Below, piece after piece: positions 17,374-26,520 of a stretch of 64,000 bases of DNA (positions are counted from its first letter, which is position 1; every line of letters begins with the position of its first letter). The stretch lies in NCBI GenBank assembly GCA_964617335.1, contig CAZTXG010000001.1, forward strand, positions 154,705-218,704, read 5' to 3'. Position numbers and translations under genes: made by a program. A model generated the notes under the pieces. That model searched no databases and was not told the DNA's origin. It worked only from the letters and a program-made list of their open reading frames with translations. The DNA is from UBA2658 sp964617335. GTDB lineage: Bacteria > Bacillota > Clostridia > Oscillospirales > Oscillospiraceae.

Positions 17374-18702
17374 CTATTGTTCCGCCGCTGTATGCTTAAT
17401 CGGCAGATGCATGGTAATCCTTGTTCCAAAGCTCTCATGGCTCAAAACGTCGAAATAGCCCTCGTGCCTGTCAATTATCCATTCGGCAATGGAAAGACCA
17501 AGGCCCGTGCCGCCCTTTTCCCTCCCTCTTGCAGGGTCAGAGCGATAAAATCTGTCGAACATCTTCGGCATATCCTCAAAGCTTATGCCAATGCCGCTAT
17601 CTTGCACTATAAGGCAGGGATAGCCCATATCGTCCCTTTTTGCCTTAAGCTTTATGCTGCCCCCTGAAGGAGTGTATTTTCTTGCATTATCCGCCAAAAT
17701 TCTTAAAGCCTGCTTTAAAAGGGCAATGTCCCCAAAGACCTGTATGTTTTCCTCGGCTTCAAGCTCCCAAAGATGGTCCCGGTCAATCATCATAAATTCC
17801 TGTGCCACTTCCTTTGCCAAATCAGAAAGGTCGAAGCTTTCAAGCTTTAAGGCAGTCCTTCCGCTGTCGCCTCTTGCAAGAAACAAAAGCTGCTCCACAA
17901 GACGGTTCATATGCTCTGTTTCACTTTTTATGGCGAAAATGGACTCTGCCAGTATTTTTTCGTCGTCCTTGCCCCAGCGGTCAAGCATATCCGTATAGCC
18001 TTTTATAACGGCAATAGGCGTTCTAAGCTCGTGGGAGGCATCAGATACAAATCGGATCTGCTGGTCAGAGCTTTTTCTCGCCCGTAAAAGCAGGCTGTTT
18101 ATAGCATTTTCAAGTCCCTTTAAGTCCTCGTCATTGGTTTCAAGCTGGGTGTCCGGCAGATCGGGCTTTAAGCTGTCTATGGCGCTTTCCAAATTGTGTA
18201 TCCTGCTGCTGTCATAGGCGCCCTGAGAAGCTCCCTCACCCTCGGCAGGGCGGCTGTCCTCCTCTGATAAAATCTGGGCACTTCTCGCAAGATTATAAAG
18301 GGGGGAAAGCTGCTTTTTTATATTATAGTTGGCGCTTATGGCGGAAAGGCGCAGCACAATAAAATTCAGCACTCCGGAAGCAAAAACCAGCACAAGGACA
18401 GTGTAAAAAAGTCTTGTGATATCTATAACCTTTGTAAGGCCCTTTTGGTTCATAATGGTATAGCGGACTATGGGTATAATGCCTTTTTCCGGCAGGGCAA
18501 GGGAAAAGGAGCGCTCTATGGTCTTAAAAAGTAAAAAGGGGTTTTTTATACCTGTAAATTCGCTGTCATTTATATAGCAAAAGCCCAAAATTACTAGGAG
18601 CAGAGCAAAAAAACCTGTGAAAAACTGGGCTGTCTCCACCCTGTTTTTTGTAAGCCTTTGAAGTTTTTTCGTAGTTGAGCTGGCACTTCGCTTCTTTTTC
18701 AT
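17374..18702 (-). CDS. Sensor histidine kinase
   Basis: Membrane sensor of a two-component system, 442 residues. A first transmembrane helix at about 27-45 (FFTGFFALLLVILGFCYI) and a second at about 97-117 (FYTVLVLVFASGVLNFIVL) enclose a short 50-residue external loop. After a HAMP-like linker come the H-box FVSDASHELRTPIAVIKGY (phospho-accepting His), N-box RILADNARKYTPSGG, and G-boxes DSGIGISFEDM and GGTGLGLSIAEWI. It overlaps the response regulator by 4 bases. The small loop suggests sensing in or near the membrane, as in cell-envelope stress kinases; the signal is unknown. Confidence 0.93.
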   Translation of the reverse strand: MKKKRSASSTTKKLQRLTKNRVETAQFFTGFFALLLVILGFCYINDSEFTGIKNPFLLFKTIERSFSLALPEKGIIPIVRYTIMNQKGLTKVIDITRLFYTVLVLVFASGVLNFIVLRLSAISANYNIKKQLSPLYNLARSAQILSEEDSRPAEGEGASQGAYDSSRIHNLESAIDSLKPDLPDTQLETNDEDLKGLENAINSLLLRARKSSDQQIRFVSDASHELRTPIAVIKGYTDMLDRWGKDDEKILAESIFAIKSETEHMNRLVEQLLFLARGDSGRTALKLESFDLSDLAKEVAQEFMMIDRDHLWELEAEENIQVFGDIALLKQALRILADNARKYTPSGGSIKLKAKRDDMGYPCLIVQDSGIGISFEDMPKMFDRFYRSDPARGREKGGTGLGLSIAEWIIDRHEGYFDVLSHESFGTRITMHLPIKHTAAEQ

Positions 18703-19391
18703 TGGCCCTCATCCTTTATCACATAGCCAACTCCCCGAACGGTGCTTATTAGGCTAAGACCGTAAACATCATCTATCTTACTGCGAAGATATCGTACATA
18801 TACGTCAACCACATTTGTTTCACCCATATAGTCATAGCCCCAGACCCGCTCGATAATGGTGTCTCGGGATAAAACAATGTTTTTATTCATAAGCATAAGC
18901 TCCAAAAGGGCAAACTCACGTTTTGTAAGCTCTATGCCCTCGCCCTTATAGCTAACAGTGTGGGCGTAAATATCAAGCTTTAAATCCCCCCACTCCAAAA
19001 TTCGGCTTGTAGCACCCGCCTCCGAGCGCTGTCTTTTCCTTAGGATTACACGGATTCTTGCCAAAAGCTCCTCAATGGCAAAAGGCTTTGTAACATAGTC
19101 GTCAGCGCCTAGGTCAAGACCTGAAACCTTGTCCATAACAGCGTCTCTGGCGGTAAGCATAATAACAGGCACATCAGAGCTTTTTCTAAGTCTGCGCATA
19201 AGCTCAAGACCGCTCATCCCCGGCAGCATAAGGTCTAAAAGAATCAGGTCAAACCCACCGTCGAGAGCAAGGGAAAGCCCCTCACGCCCGTCGGTGGATT
19301 TTTTCACTTCGTATCCCTCATGGATAAGCTCCAGCTCAAGAAAGCGGGCAATTTTTTCTTCGTCCTCAACTATAAGGATGTTTTCTTTCAT
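18699..19391 (-). CDS. OmpR/PhoB-family response regulator
   Basis: A 230-residue DNA-binding response regulator. The receiver domain (1-115) has the acidic pair in VEDEEK, the phospho-acceptor Asp in LILLDLMLPGMSG, the Thr in VIMLTARD and the Lys in YVTKPFAIEEL. The C-terminal winged helix (130-228) ends with VDVYVRYLRSKID and TVRGVGYVIKDEG. It is paired with the kinase encoded directly downstream. Target promoters are not identifiable here. Confidence 0.95.
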   Translation of the reverse strand: MKENILIVEDEEKIARFLELELIHEGYEVKKSTDGREGLSLALDGGFDLILLDLMLPGMSGLELMRRLRKSSDVPVIMLTARDAVMDKVSGLDLGADDYVTKPFAIEELLARIRVILRKRQRSEAGATSRILEWGDLKLDIYAHTVSYKGEGIELTKREFALLELMLMNKNIVLSRDTIIERVWGYDYMGETNVVDVYVRYLRSKIDDVYGLSLISTVRGVGYVIKDEGQ

Positions 19392-19421
19392 TTCGCTTCC
19401 TCCGCTGCCGAAAATGTTTTT

Positions 19422-19988
19422 CTATTGGTTTTCGCTGTTGGTCATTTCGCTTTTTATCTCGTTTTTAATATTATCTGCAAAATCTGTTGCCTGGCCCATG
19501 GCACGGTTCACGCTTTCCTTTCCCAAATCATCACCGGAAAAAGAGTAGCGGAAACCGAAAAACAGACCGGCAATCATAAGAGGAACAATAATCCAAAAGC
19601 CTATAATAAGCAGCAGAACAAAAACCGTTACAGGCATACCAATCTTTTTTTCCCCGTCTTTAAACGCTTCAATGTTGTTGCTGTTGCCCTTGTCGAATAC
19701 GCTGCGGATAAAATCCCAAAAGCTTTTGCCGGATTCCTTAAAGTTTTCGCCGGCCTTGCACTTTTCTTTTTTCTTCTCATCCTTTTCGCTTTTTTCTTTG
19801 GTTTCGCCGCCATCTTTTTTTGTGGAATACTCGGCTGTGCCATTGCCAACTGTTTTACCCTGGCTCTCAAGGAGAATTAAGGCTTCAAGGACATCCCAGC
19901 CGCTTTCTTCAAGGACGGCCTTTGCCTCGGTGTAGCTTACTCCGGTTTTTTGCACCAGCTTTTCAACCATTTCGATGTTTGCTTCCAT
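19422..19988 (-). CDS. DUF4342 membrane protein with UBA-like domain
   Basis: A 188-residue protein. Residues 1-45 form a UBA/NAC-like three-helix domain (VEKLVQKTGVSYTEAKAVLEE, then SGWDVLEALILLE) of the DUF4342 type. A strongly Lys/Glu-rich linker follows (about 55-90), then one or two transmembrane helices at about 125-152 (VFVLLLIIGFWIIVPLMIAGLFFGF) and a short tail. First gene of the minus-strand operon, 30 bases before the response regulator. Several DUF4342 proteins occur beside envelope-stress two-component systems (my recollection, not checked), so an accessory role to the downstream kinase is inferred. Confidence 0.8.
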   Translation of the reverse strand: MEANIEMVEKLVQKTGVSYTEAKAVLEESGWDVLEALILLESQGKTVGNGTAEYSTKKDGGETKEKSEKDEKKKEKCKAGENFKESGKSFWDFIRSVFDKGNSNNIEAFKDGEKKIGMPVTVFVLLLIIGFWIIVPLMIAGLFFGFRYSFSGDDLGKESVNRAMGQATDFADNIKNEIKSEMTNSENQ

Positions 19989-20154
19989 ATTTCTTACCTC
20001 CCTGTCTTAGTATGGCTTTATTATGGAAGCGAAAGCTTATAATTCCATATATAAAAAGATTAGAATTTCATTAGAATTCCAATTAATTTGTCTAATTATG
20101 TGTTTATAAAGTATTTTTCACTAAGCTTTATTTTATCATATTCCCCCCGTCTTT

Positions 20155-20205
20155 TCAACAAAATAAGATGTGCGGGATAAGGCCAAAACCTATCCCGCAC
20201 AAGCT
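20155..20205 (-). terminator. Terminator of the V-ATPase operon
   Basis: GTGCGGGATA / TATCCCGCAC stem, beginning 6 bases after the ntpD stop; T-rich on the minus side. Confidence 0.8.
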
Positions 20206-20206
20206 T

Positions 20207-20857
20207 TTATTCGTATCCGTGGGCTTTTTTCAGCACCATGTCTTTAACCTTCATAAGCCGAACCTTAGAGCTTCTGTCGTTTTCCTCAAGCTTCATGGAG
20301 ATATACCTGATATTTTCCTGACATTCGGGAATCATGACATACTCCAAAGCGTTTACCCGACGGCGGGTTTTTTCAATCTCCTGAGCCATAAGCTGCATGG
20401 TTTTTTCCACTTCGGCAAGTTCCAGCATATCTTGAAAAACATCGGATAGCTTTTTAAGCGCATCGTCCAATTCACCGGAGGTCTGGGCAAAGCCATAGGT
20501 GTATATGTCCCCTTCGTCTGTTGCCCTTGGGCTAAACTTATACTCCGGCACGCTTACGTTCATGATGGTTTTTTTGCCAAGCTCCAGCTCAAGACCGGCA
20601 CGGGGGGCCAAAATCGCCTGCTCCAACATATCCGGAGACATAAGGGCGGAGGCTATGGTCATGGCGGTGTATGCATCCGTTATACCTGCTTCAACCCTGT
20701 CACGAAGCTCACGGTTTCGCCTGACAATGTCCAGAAAGCGCCGCATTAGCTCGTCCCTTTTGTCTTTCAAAAGCTTATGCCCGCGCATGGCGGTTTTAAG
20801 TCTTGCCTTCTGCTGGTTAAGCACCATTCTGGTCGGCGTTATCACAGTGTTTGCCAC
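20207..20857 (-). CDS. ntpD: V-type ATP synthase subunit D
   Basis: Central rotor shaft of the V/A-type ATPase. The 216-residue protein is helical with the family start PTRMVLNQQKARLKTAMRGHKLLKDKRDEL and a C-terminal coiled-coil ending ARRRVNALEYVMIP-like (TRRRVNALEYVMIP). Last gene of the operon, 12 bases after subunit B. Confidence 0.95.
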   Translation of the reverse strand: MANTVITPTRMVLNQQKARLKTAMRGHKLLKDKRDELMRRFLDIVRRNRELRDRVEAGITDAYTAMTIASALMSPDMLEQAILAPRAGLELELGKKTIMNVSVPEYKFSPRATDEGDIYTYGFAQTSGELDDALKKLSDVFQDMLELAEVEKTMQLMAQEIEKTRRRVNALEYVMIPECQENIRYISMKLEENDRSSKVRLMKVKDMVLKKAHGYE

Positions 20858-20869
20858 TTTATCGCCTCC

Positions 20870-22246
20870 CTATTGTTTTTTTGGCAGATACTTATCTATA
20901 TGCTCCTGTTTTACCCGTTTTAGCTCCGTTTCCGGGAGGATGGACAAAAGCTCCCAGCCTAGGTCCAAGGTTTCCTCCACAGAGCGGTCTTTTTCGTTGC
21001 CCTGACTTACATAGTCTTTTTCAAAGGTGTCGGCAAACTTGGCATAAAGCTTATCGATATCAGACAGGGCAGCCTCACCGAAAATGGTCATAAGCTCCTT
21101 TGCCTCCTTGCCTCTGGCATAGGCTGCAAAAAGCTGGTTCATGGTTCCGGAGTGGTCTTCACGGGTTTTGCCTTCGCCTATTCCCTTATCTTTAAGGCGG
21201 CTAAGGGAGGGCAAAACGTCCACAGGTGGAACAACGCCCTTTCTGTAAAGCTCTCTTGAAAGGATAATCTGGCCTTCTGTTATATAGCCTGTAAGGTCGG
21301 GTATGGGGTGGGTTTTGTCGTCCTCCGGCATGGTTAGAATGGGTATCATTGTTATGGAGCCTTCCTTGCCTATAAGGCGGCCTGCCCTTTCATACATGGT
21401 GGCAAGGTCTGTGTAAAGGTAGCCCGGATAGCCTCGGCGGCCGGGGACTTCCTTTTTCGCCGCCGAAACTTCTCTTAAAGATTCGGCGTAGTTTGTTATG
21501 TCTGTTATGATGACAAGAACGTGCATATCCTTTTCAAAGGCCAGATACTCCGCGGCTGTAAGAGCCATTCTGGGTGTTGCAATGCGCTCAACAGCAGGGT
21601 CGCCTGCAAGGTTTGTGAAAAGCACTGCCCTGTCTATGGCACCGGTGCGGCGAAATTCCTGCACGAAATATTCGGATTCCTCAAAGGTTATGCCAACTGC
21701 TGCAAAAACAACGGCAAAGTTGGCCTCAGTTCCCAAAACCTTGGCCTGCCTTGCAATCTGGGCGGCAAGCTGGGCATGGGGAAGTCCGGAAGCTGAAAAG
21801 ATGGGCAGCTTTTGTCCTCTAACCAAGGTGTTAAGCCCGTCTATGGCGGAAACCCCCGTTTGGATAAATTCGTTTGGGTAGTTTCTGGCGGCAGGGTTCA
21901 TGGGAAGGCCGTTTATGTCACGGTAGGCATCGGCAAGAATTTCCGGACCTCCGTCCATGGGTCTGCCCAGTCCGTCAAAAACCCTGCCAAGCATATCCTC
22001 GGAAACGGCAAGCTGGAGGGTGTGCCCCAAAAATCGCACCTTACTTTCCTTAAGGTTTATGCCGGCGGCATTTTCAAAAAGCTGAACAACAGCCTTTGAC
22101 CCGTCAACCTCCAGCACCTTACAGCGGCGTATTTCACCGTTTGAAAGTTCAATCTCCGCAAGCTCATCATAGGTGACGCCCTCAACGTTTTCAACTATCA
22201 TGAGGGGGCTTGCGACTTCTCTAATCGTTTTATATTCTCTGATCAC
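20870..22246 (-). CDS. ntpB: V-type ATP synthase subunit B
   Basis: Non-catalytic nucleotide-binding subunit of the A3B3 hexamer, 458 residues. It has the family segments YPNEFIQTGVSAIDGLNTLVRGQKL, IFSASGLPHAQLAAQIARQA (degenerate P-loop, no GxxxxGK) and GSITMIPILTMPEDDKTHPIPDL. It overlaps subunit A by 4 bases (ATGA). Confidence 0.96.
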   Translation of the reverse strand: MIREYKTIREVASPLMIVENVEGVTYDELAEIELSNGEIRRCKVLEVDGSKAVVQLFENAAGINLKESKVRFLGHTLQLAVSEDMLGRVFDGLGRPMDGGPEILADAYRDINGLPMNPAARNYPNEFIQTGVSAIDGLNTLVRGQKLPIFSASGLPHAQLAAQIARQAKVLGTEANFAVVFAAVGITFEESEYFVQEFRRTGAIDRAVLFTNLAGDPAVERIATPRMALTAAEYLAFEKDMHVLVIITDITNYAESLREVSAAKKEVPGRRGYPGYLYTDLATMYERAGRLIGKEGSITMIPILTMPEDDKTHPIPDLTGYITEGQIILSRELYRKGVVPPVDVLPSLSRLKDKGIGEGKTREDHSGTMNQLFAAYARGKEAKELMTIFGEAALSDIDKLYAKFADTFEKDYVSQGNEKDRSVEETLDLGWELLSILPETELKRVKQEHIDKYLPKKQ

Positions 22247-24018
22247 AGCTCGCTGCCCTCCTCTGAAATTTCATTTATTTGCTGCTTCATTTCCTCGGCA
22301 ATTTCGGCATAGGCCTTTGCGTATTCCTCGGCAGCTACACTTTTTGCCCTGCCAATTTTACCGCGAACGGGAATGTCAAGAAGCCTTGACAGCTCCACAC
22401 CCTGCTCCATGGCGCTGCGGCACAAGATGTCGTAGTCCAAAATAATCTGCAACAGCCGGGCCTGCCTGTCATAAGAGGAGTAACTGTCTATGTCTACAAA
22501 GGCGTTTTGCTGGAGGAAATCCTCTCTCAGCATCCTTGAGGTTTCAAGAGTCAGCTTATCGGCATCGGACAAGGCGTCCTGACCGACGAGCCTGACAATT
22601 TCCTGAAGGCCTGCCTCATCTTGAAGAAGCTCCATAGTTTTGTCCCGATTTTTCATAAACTGGGGGCCCATTTCCCTGTCATACCAAGGCTTCAGACTGT
22701 CTACATACAAAGAGTAGGAGGTCAGCCAGTTTATGGCCGGAAAGTGTCTTGCATAGGCAAGAGACGAATCCAGTCCCCAGAAAACCTTGACTATACGCAT
22801 GGTGGCCTGAGAAACAGGCTCTGAAGTGTCGCCTCCGGGAGGTGAAACAGCGCCGATTGCCGTAAGGCTTCCGCGGCGCTTGTCCGCGCCTAAGCATTCA
22901 ACAACCCCTGCCCTCTCGTAAAACTGGGCAAGACGGGAGGCAAGATAGGCAGGATAGCCTTCTTCGCCGGGCATTTCTTCAAGTCTGCCGGACATTTCAC
23001 GCAGAGCCTCGGCCCATCTTGAAGTTGAGTCTGCTATAACAGCAACGTCATAGCCCATATCACGAAAATACTCGGCTATGGTAATTCCCGTATAAATTGA
23101 TGCCTCACGGGCCGCAACAGGCATATCCGAAGTGTTTGCAATAAGCACTGTACGCTTCATAAGAGGTTCACCGCTTTTGGGGTCACGCAGCTCGGGAAAC
23201 TCCATCAAAACGTCTGTCATTTCGTTGCCCCGCTCACCGCAGCCTATATAGACAACAACGTCCACGTCAGACCACTTTGCAAGCTGGTGCTGAACGACTG
23301 TTTTGCCGCTGCCGAAAGGTCCCGGCACAGCGGCTGTGCCGCCCTTTGCCAGAGGAAAAAGGGTATCTATAACACGCTGACCGCTACTGAGAGGCCTGTC
23401 CGGCACAAACTTTTTACTGTAAGGTCTGTTTACTCTTACAGGCCATTTCTGCATAAGAGTCAGCTTGTGGTTTTCGCCCTTGTCGTCTTTTAAAAGGCAG
23501 ACGGTATCCTCCACAGTGTAGCTGCCTGCCTGAATGGAAACAACAGTGCCGCTTATTCCGGGGGGCACCATTATTTTATGGAGAATCGCTGTGGTTTCCT
23601 GAACCGATCCGATAATATCTCCCGATATAAGCTTATCCCCCGCCTGAGCTGCGGGCACAAACTCCCAGAGCTTTTTCCGGTTTAAGGCAGGGATGGAAAC
23701 ATCTCTTGATATTGTGTGGCCCATAAGCTCCCTTATCTCCTGTAAGGGGCGCTGTATGCCGTCGTATATGCCGTCTAGCATACCCGGCCCAAGCTCGACA
23801 GAAAGGGGGCTGCCCGTGGTTTCCACAGAAACACCGGGGCCAAGGCCCGAGGTTTCCTCATAGACCTGTATGGAGGCGCTGTCCCCTGTCATGTTGAGTA
23901 TTTCACCGATAAGCCTTTGCTCACCTACTCGAACAACGTCCGATACGTTTGCATCTGAAAGTCCGGTCGCCACCACCAGCGGGCCGGACACCTTGGTAAC
24001 TTTTCCGCTCATTTGCAT
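22243..24018 (-). CDS. ntpA: V-type ATP synthase catalytic subunit A
   Basis: Catalytic subunit that hydrolyses or synthesises ATP, 591 residues. It has the Walker A motif GPFGSGKTV at about 233-241, the V/A-specific non-homologous insertion (about 110-190), the Walker B-type VAVIADSTSRWAEALRE and the GYPAYLASRLAQFYERAG segment. Its length is typical. It overlaps subunit B and follows subunit F by 14 bases. Confidence 0.97.
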   Translation of the reverse strand: MQMSGKVTKVSGPLVVATGLSDANVSDVVRVGEQRLIGEILNMTGDSASIQVYEETSGLGPGVSVETTGSPLSVELGPGMLDGIYDGIQRPLQEIRELMGHTISRDVSIPALNRKKLWEFVPAAQAGDKLISGDIIGSVQETTAILHKIMVPPGISGTVVSIQAGSYTVEDTVCLLKDDKGENHKLTLMQKWPVRVNRPYSKKFVPDRPLSSGQRVIDTLFPLAKGGTAAVPGPFGSGKTVVQHQLAKWSDVDVVVYIGCGERGNEMTDVLMEFPELRDPKSGEPLMKRTVLIANTSDMPVAAREASIYTGITIAEYFRDMGYDVAVIADSTSRWAEALREMSGRLEEMPGEEGYPAYLASRLAQFYERAGVVECLGADKRRGSLTAIGAVSPPGGDTSEPVSQATMRIVKVFWGLDSSLAYARHFPAINWLTSYSLYVDSLKPWYDREMGPQFMKNRDKTMELLQDEAGLQEIVRLVGQDALSDADKLTLETSRMLREDFLQQNAFVDIDSYSSYDRQARLLQIILDYDILCRSAMEQGVELSRLLDIPVRGKIGRAKSVAAEEYAKAYAEIAEEMKQQINEISEEGSEL

Positions 24019-24032
24019 ACCTTCCTTCGTTA

Positions 24033-24356
24033 TTAAAGGATGTCGCTGCCCACGGCACGCTCAACGGCCGACTTTAGGGCAGATTGTCCCAGTCCAAGAG
24101 AGCCTTCCCTGCCCGGTATCAAAATGATAGCGGGGGAAATGCTGTTTTTGAACTTATCTATTTCAGCGGAGAGGGCTATGGAAAACCCTTCCTCGATATA
24201 TATGACCGCATAGTTAGACCCGACCCTTGTAAGCTTTTTAAAGGCGGCAAGTGCCTCCTGCTCATCAGACACAGGAAAGGCCGCAAGACCCAGGGCCTTA
24301 AAGCCCATTACAGTTTCCCTGCTGCCGATAACAGCTATTTTATACATTGAGGCCAC
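24033..24356 (-). CDS. ntpF: V-type ATP synthase subunit F
   Basis: Small central-stalk subunit, 107 residues, that binds subunit D and modulates activity. It has the Rossmann-like start YKIAVIGSRETVMGFKALGL, the YAVIYIEEGFS strand and the C-terminal helix SALKSAVERAVGSDIL. Some schemes call it NtpG. It overlaps the end of subunit C by 17 bases. Confidence 0.92.
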   Translation of the reverse strand: MASMYKIAVIGSRETVMGFKALGLAAFPVSDEQEALAAFKKLTRVGSNYAVIYIEEGFSIALSAEIDKFKNSISPAIILIPGREGSLGLGQSALKSAVERAVGSDIL

Positions 24357-25344
24357 CCAGCCTTTCTCTTATGCCGGCAGGTTTAAGGCCGGCAAGCTTA
24401 GCCCTTAAGATTACCCTAACGGCAGATACTTCGTTTTCCAAAGCGGTGATATAGCCTATAACAGGATTAGCTCCAAAAATCTGGCTGCCCGCTTTTTCCG
24501 CAAAGCTTCCCGCAATGGACTTTAAAGCCTGCTCAAACTGTGTTATGGAGCCTTCATGAGCTGCTTCTTCTCCCAGCTGGGCCGCCTTTTCGTATGGGCT
24601 GTCCTGATAAAGCTTTGAAAGGGGCTCGCCGGAGGAAAGCTTATCCATAACTTCCAAAATATCAATATTGCCTCCGGGTATCAAAGCCTTTTCTATCTGG
24701 GAAAGACTTCCGCCGGAGCGCTGTGTTCTAACAATGGCGGAAAGGTTCACAGCGTCAATTTCAAGTTTTGCATATTCCAGTAAAAAGCTTGTGGAAAGCT
24801 TCGAGGCAATACTAAGAAGTTCGGCAAAGTATGCCTTGTCCAGCACAAAGTCTGAAAGTCTGGGGCTTTCCGTGCGCATTAAAACGCCCCTGGCCTCAAA
24901 AACGGCCTCTGCCAGCTTTTCGGGGATATCCCCTTTTTCCTCGCTTTGATATGCCTCCTCAAGCTTCTTGGCAGAAAGCCTGCCAAGGCCGGACATAAGG
25001 TGTTCATACTCTACATCGGCGCTTTCGGATTTTATTAAAACCTTGGCGTTGTGATAGTCGTATTTAAGGCGAAAGGCATCCAGTATGCCCTTTTCAGGCA
25101 GGAGAGGTTCTATTTCGGAAAAAGCGGCTTCCAGATAATTTATAAGTGCCTTTTCCATTTCCGCGGCCTTCATTTTGGACATATCCTCGTAGCCGCACTC
25201 GTAAAGCGCCCTTGCCGCCTCGCCGAAGCTATCTGCCTCTATCATGCGGCTCATTTTATCACGGGAGAGCATTTTTGTCTCACGCGCACTGAGCCTTGCG
25301 GACAAATAAAGATAATCCGCCTCTTTTGTTTTTGACCTTGTCAA
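24340..25344 (-). CDS. ntpC: V-type ATP synthase subunit C
   Basis: Funnel-shaped socket connecting the membrane c-ring to the central shaft, 334 residues, all helical. It belongs to the V-ATPase C/AC39 family: an N-terminal YLYLSARLSARETKML, a middle LRLKYDYHNAKVLIK-like motif (FRLKYDYHNAKVL) and the closing VRVILRAKLAGL. Genomic place between E and F is canonical. Confidence 0.92.
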   Translation of the reverse strand: MTRSKTKEADYLYLSARLSARETKMLSRDKMSRMIEADSFGEAARALYECGYEDMSKMKAAEMEKALINYLEAAFSEIEPLLPEKGILDAFRLKYDYHNAKVLIKSESADVEYEHLMSGLGRLSAKKLEEAYQSEEKGDIPEKLAEAVFEARGVLMRTESPRLSDFVLDKAYFAELLSIASKLSTSFLLEYAKLEIDAVNLSAIVRTQRSGGSLSQIEKALIPGGNIDILEVMDKLSSGEPLSKLYQDSPYEKAAQLGEEAAHEGSITQFEQALKSIAGSFAEKAGSQIFGANPVIGYITALENEVSAVRVILRAKLAGLKPAGIRERLGGLNV

Positions 25345-25384
25345 GTGCCGTCCTCCTTGCCGCTTAATTTACCGCAGATATCCC

Positions 25385-25993
25385 TTAGTCGGAAAATAGT
25401 GTTTCCGCGATTGGGCCTGCCAGAGAGTCTCTGGAAAGCTCAATCAGCTTAGAGACACTGCAGTTTACCTCTATATCGCCCTGCCTTACAATAAGGCCGC
25501 CTGTAAAGCTTCCTGTATCCTCGGATACTGTAAGAGCCGGCTGTATCCCCCGCTTTTTCAAAATATCATTTGCGGCTTTTATAACAGCCTTTGACACTGA
25601 GGCCTTATCCTTTGCGCTGAAAACAACCTCCTCTGTGCCTGTGGATGCCGCTTCCCCCGCAAGTCTGGCAAGAAAGCTTATATATTCCTCCTGGGGCAAA
25701 TCACAAATACGCTCGGCCGCAAGCTCCAGAACCTTATCCACAGCTTCCTGCTTCATAGCTAAAATGCTTTTTTTCGATTCCATGGCGGCGGCTCCGGCCA
25801 AACGCTGTACTTGAAGCTCACAGTCTTTCGCCCCGGCTGTTATAATCTTTTGATATTCTTCCTTGGCCAGACTATCGTAAGCTTCCTCGATTTCGCGGCA
25901 CTTTTTTTCCATCTTCTCCTGCGTTATGGCAATTTCCTCTCGGGCCTGCGCCATTATACGCTCGGTAATTTTGTCTATACCGTTCATTTTCAA
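25385..25993 (-). CDS. ntpE: V-type ATP synthase subunit E
   Basis: Peripheral-stalk subunit, 202 residues. The N-terminal half is a long coiled-coil (ITERIMAQAREEIAITQEKMEKK); the C-terminal half is a globular domain binding the catalytic head (GGLIVRQGDIEVNCSVSKLIE). It pairs with the small subunit encoded at the operon start. Confidence 0.9.
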   Translation of the reverse strand: MKMNGIDKITERIMAQAREEIAITQEKMEKKCREIEEAYDSLAKEEYQKIITAGAKDCELQVQRLAGAAAMESKKSILAMKQEAVDKVLELAAERICDLPQEEYISFLARLAGEAASTGTEEVVFSAKDKASVSKAVIKAANDILKKRGIQPALTVSEDTGSFTGGLIVRQGDIEVNCSVSKLIELSRDSLAGPIAETLFSD

Positions 25994-26020
25994 GACCAGC
26001 CTTTACAAAGATTTAAAGCA

Positions 26021-26506
26021 CTAGCGAACATTAAGCACCATAAGGAAGGAGGCAAGCAGAGACAGAATGGCGTAAAACTCAACAGTTATACATAAAATCA
26101 TGCCTTTTGCCCAGTCATCCGGCTTTTTCGCAAGAAGGTGTACGGAGCTGACTGCAACCCTGCCCTGATATATGGCGGAAACCCAACCGCCTATAGCCAT
26201 AGGCATACAGGCTACAAAATAGCGAAAGCCTTCTGTAATCGTAAGGTCTACAGCGCTGCCGTCTAAAAGTCCCATTTGCAGTACGGCAAAAAACCATACG
26301 ACGGTGCCGTAAAGACCCTGAGTTCCGGGGATAACCTGCAAAATCATTGCCTTACCGAATTTAGAGGGGTCCTCGCTTAAAAGTCCCGCACTAGCTTCGC
26401 CCACCATGCCGGTTCCCTTTGCGCTTCCCAAGCCGCAAAACAGGGCCGCAAGACCCGCACCCAGAAGGCCAATGGCCATTCCGCCAAACTGTTCAAGAAA
26501 ACTCAT
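26021..26506 (-). CDS. ntpK: V-type ATP synthase subunit K, Na+-binding type
   Basis: Rotor-ring proteolipid, 161 residues, two fused hairpins (four transmembrane helices). The ion-binding carboxylate is E143 (ITVEFYAIL). T62-Q63 in PGTQGLYG and Q114 in IYQGRV match T64, Q65, Q110 and E139 that bind Na+ in Enterococcus hirae NtpK (known structure). Only the second hairpin has a carboxylate, as in that protein. Sodium coupling is therefore inferred. It lies 14 bases after subunit I. Confidence 0.95.
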   Translation of the reverse strand: MSFLEQFGGMAIGLLGAGLAALFCGLGSAKGTGMVGEASAGLLSEDPSKFGKAMILQVIPGTQGLYGTVVWFFAVLQMGLLDGSAVDLTITEGFRYFVACMPMAIGGWVSAIYQGRVAVSSVHLLAKKPDDWAKGMILCITVEFYAILSLLASFLMVLNVR

Positions 26507-26520
26507 CTAATTTTTCCTCC

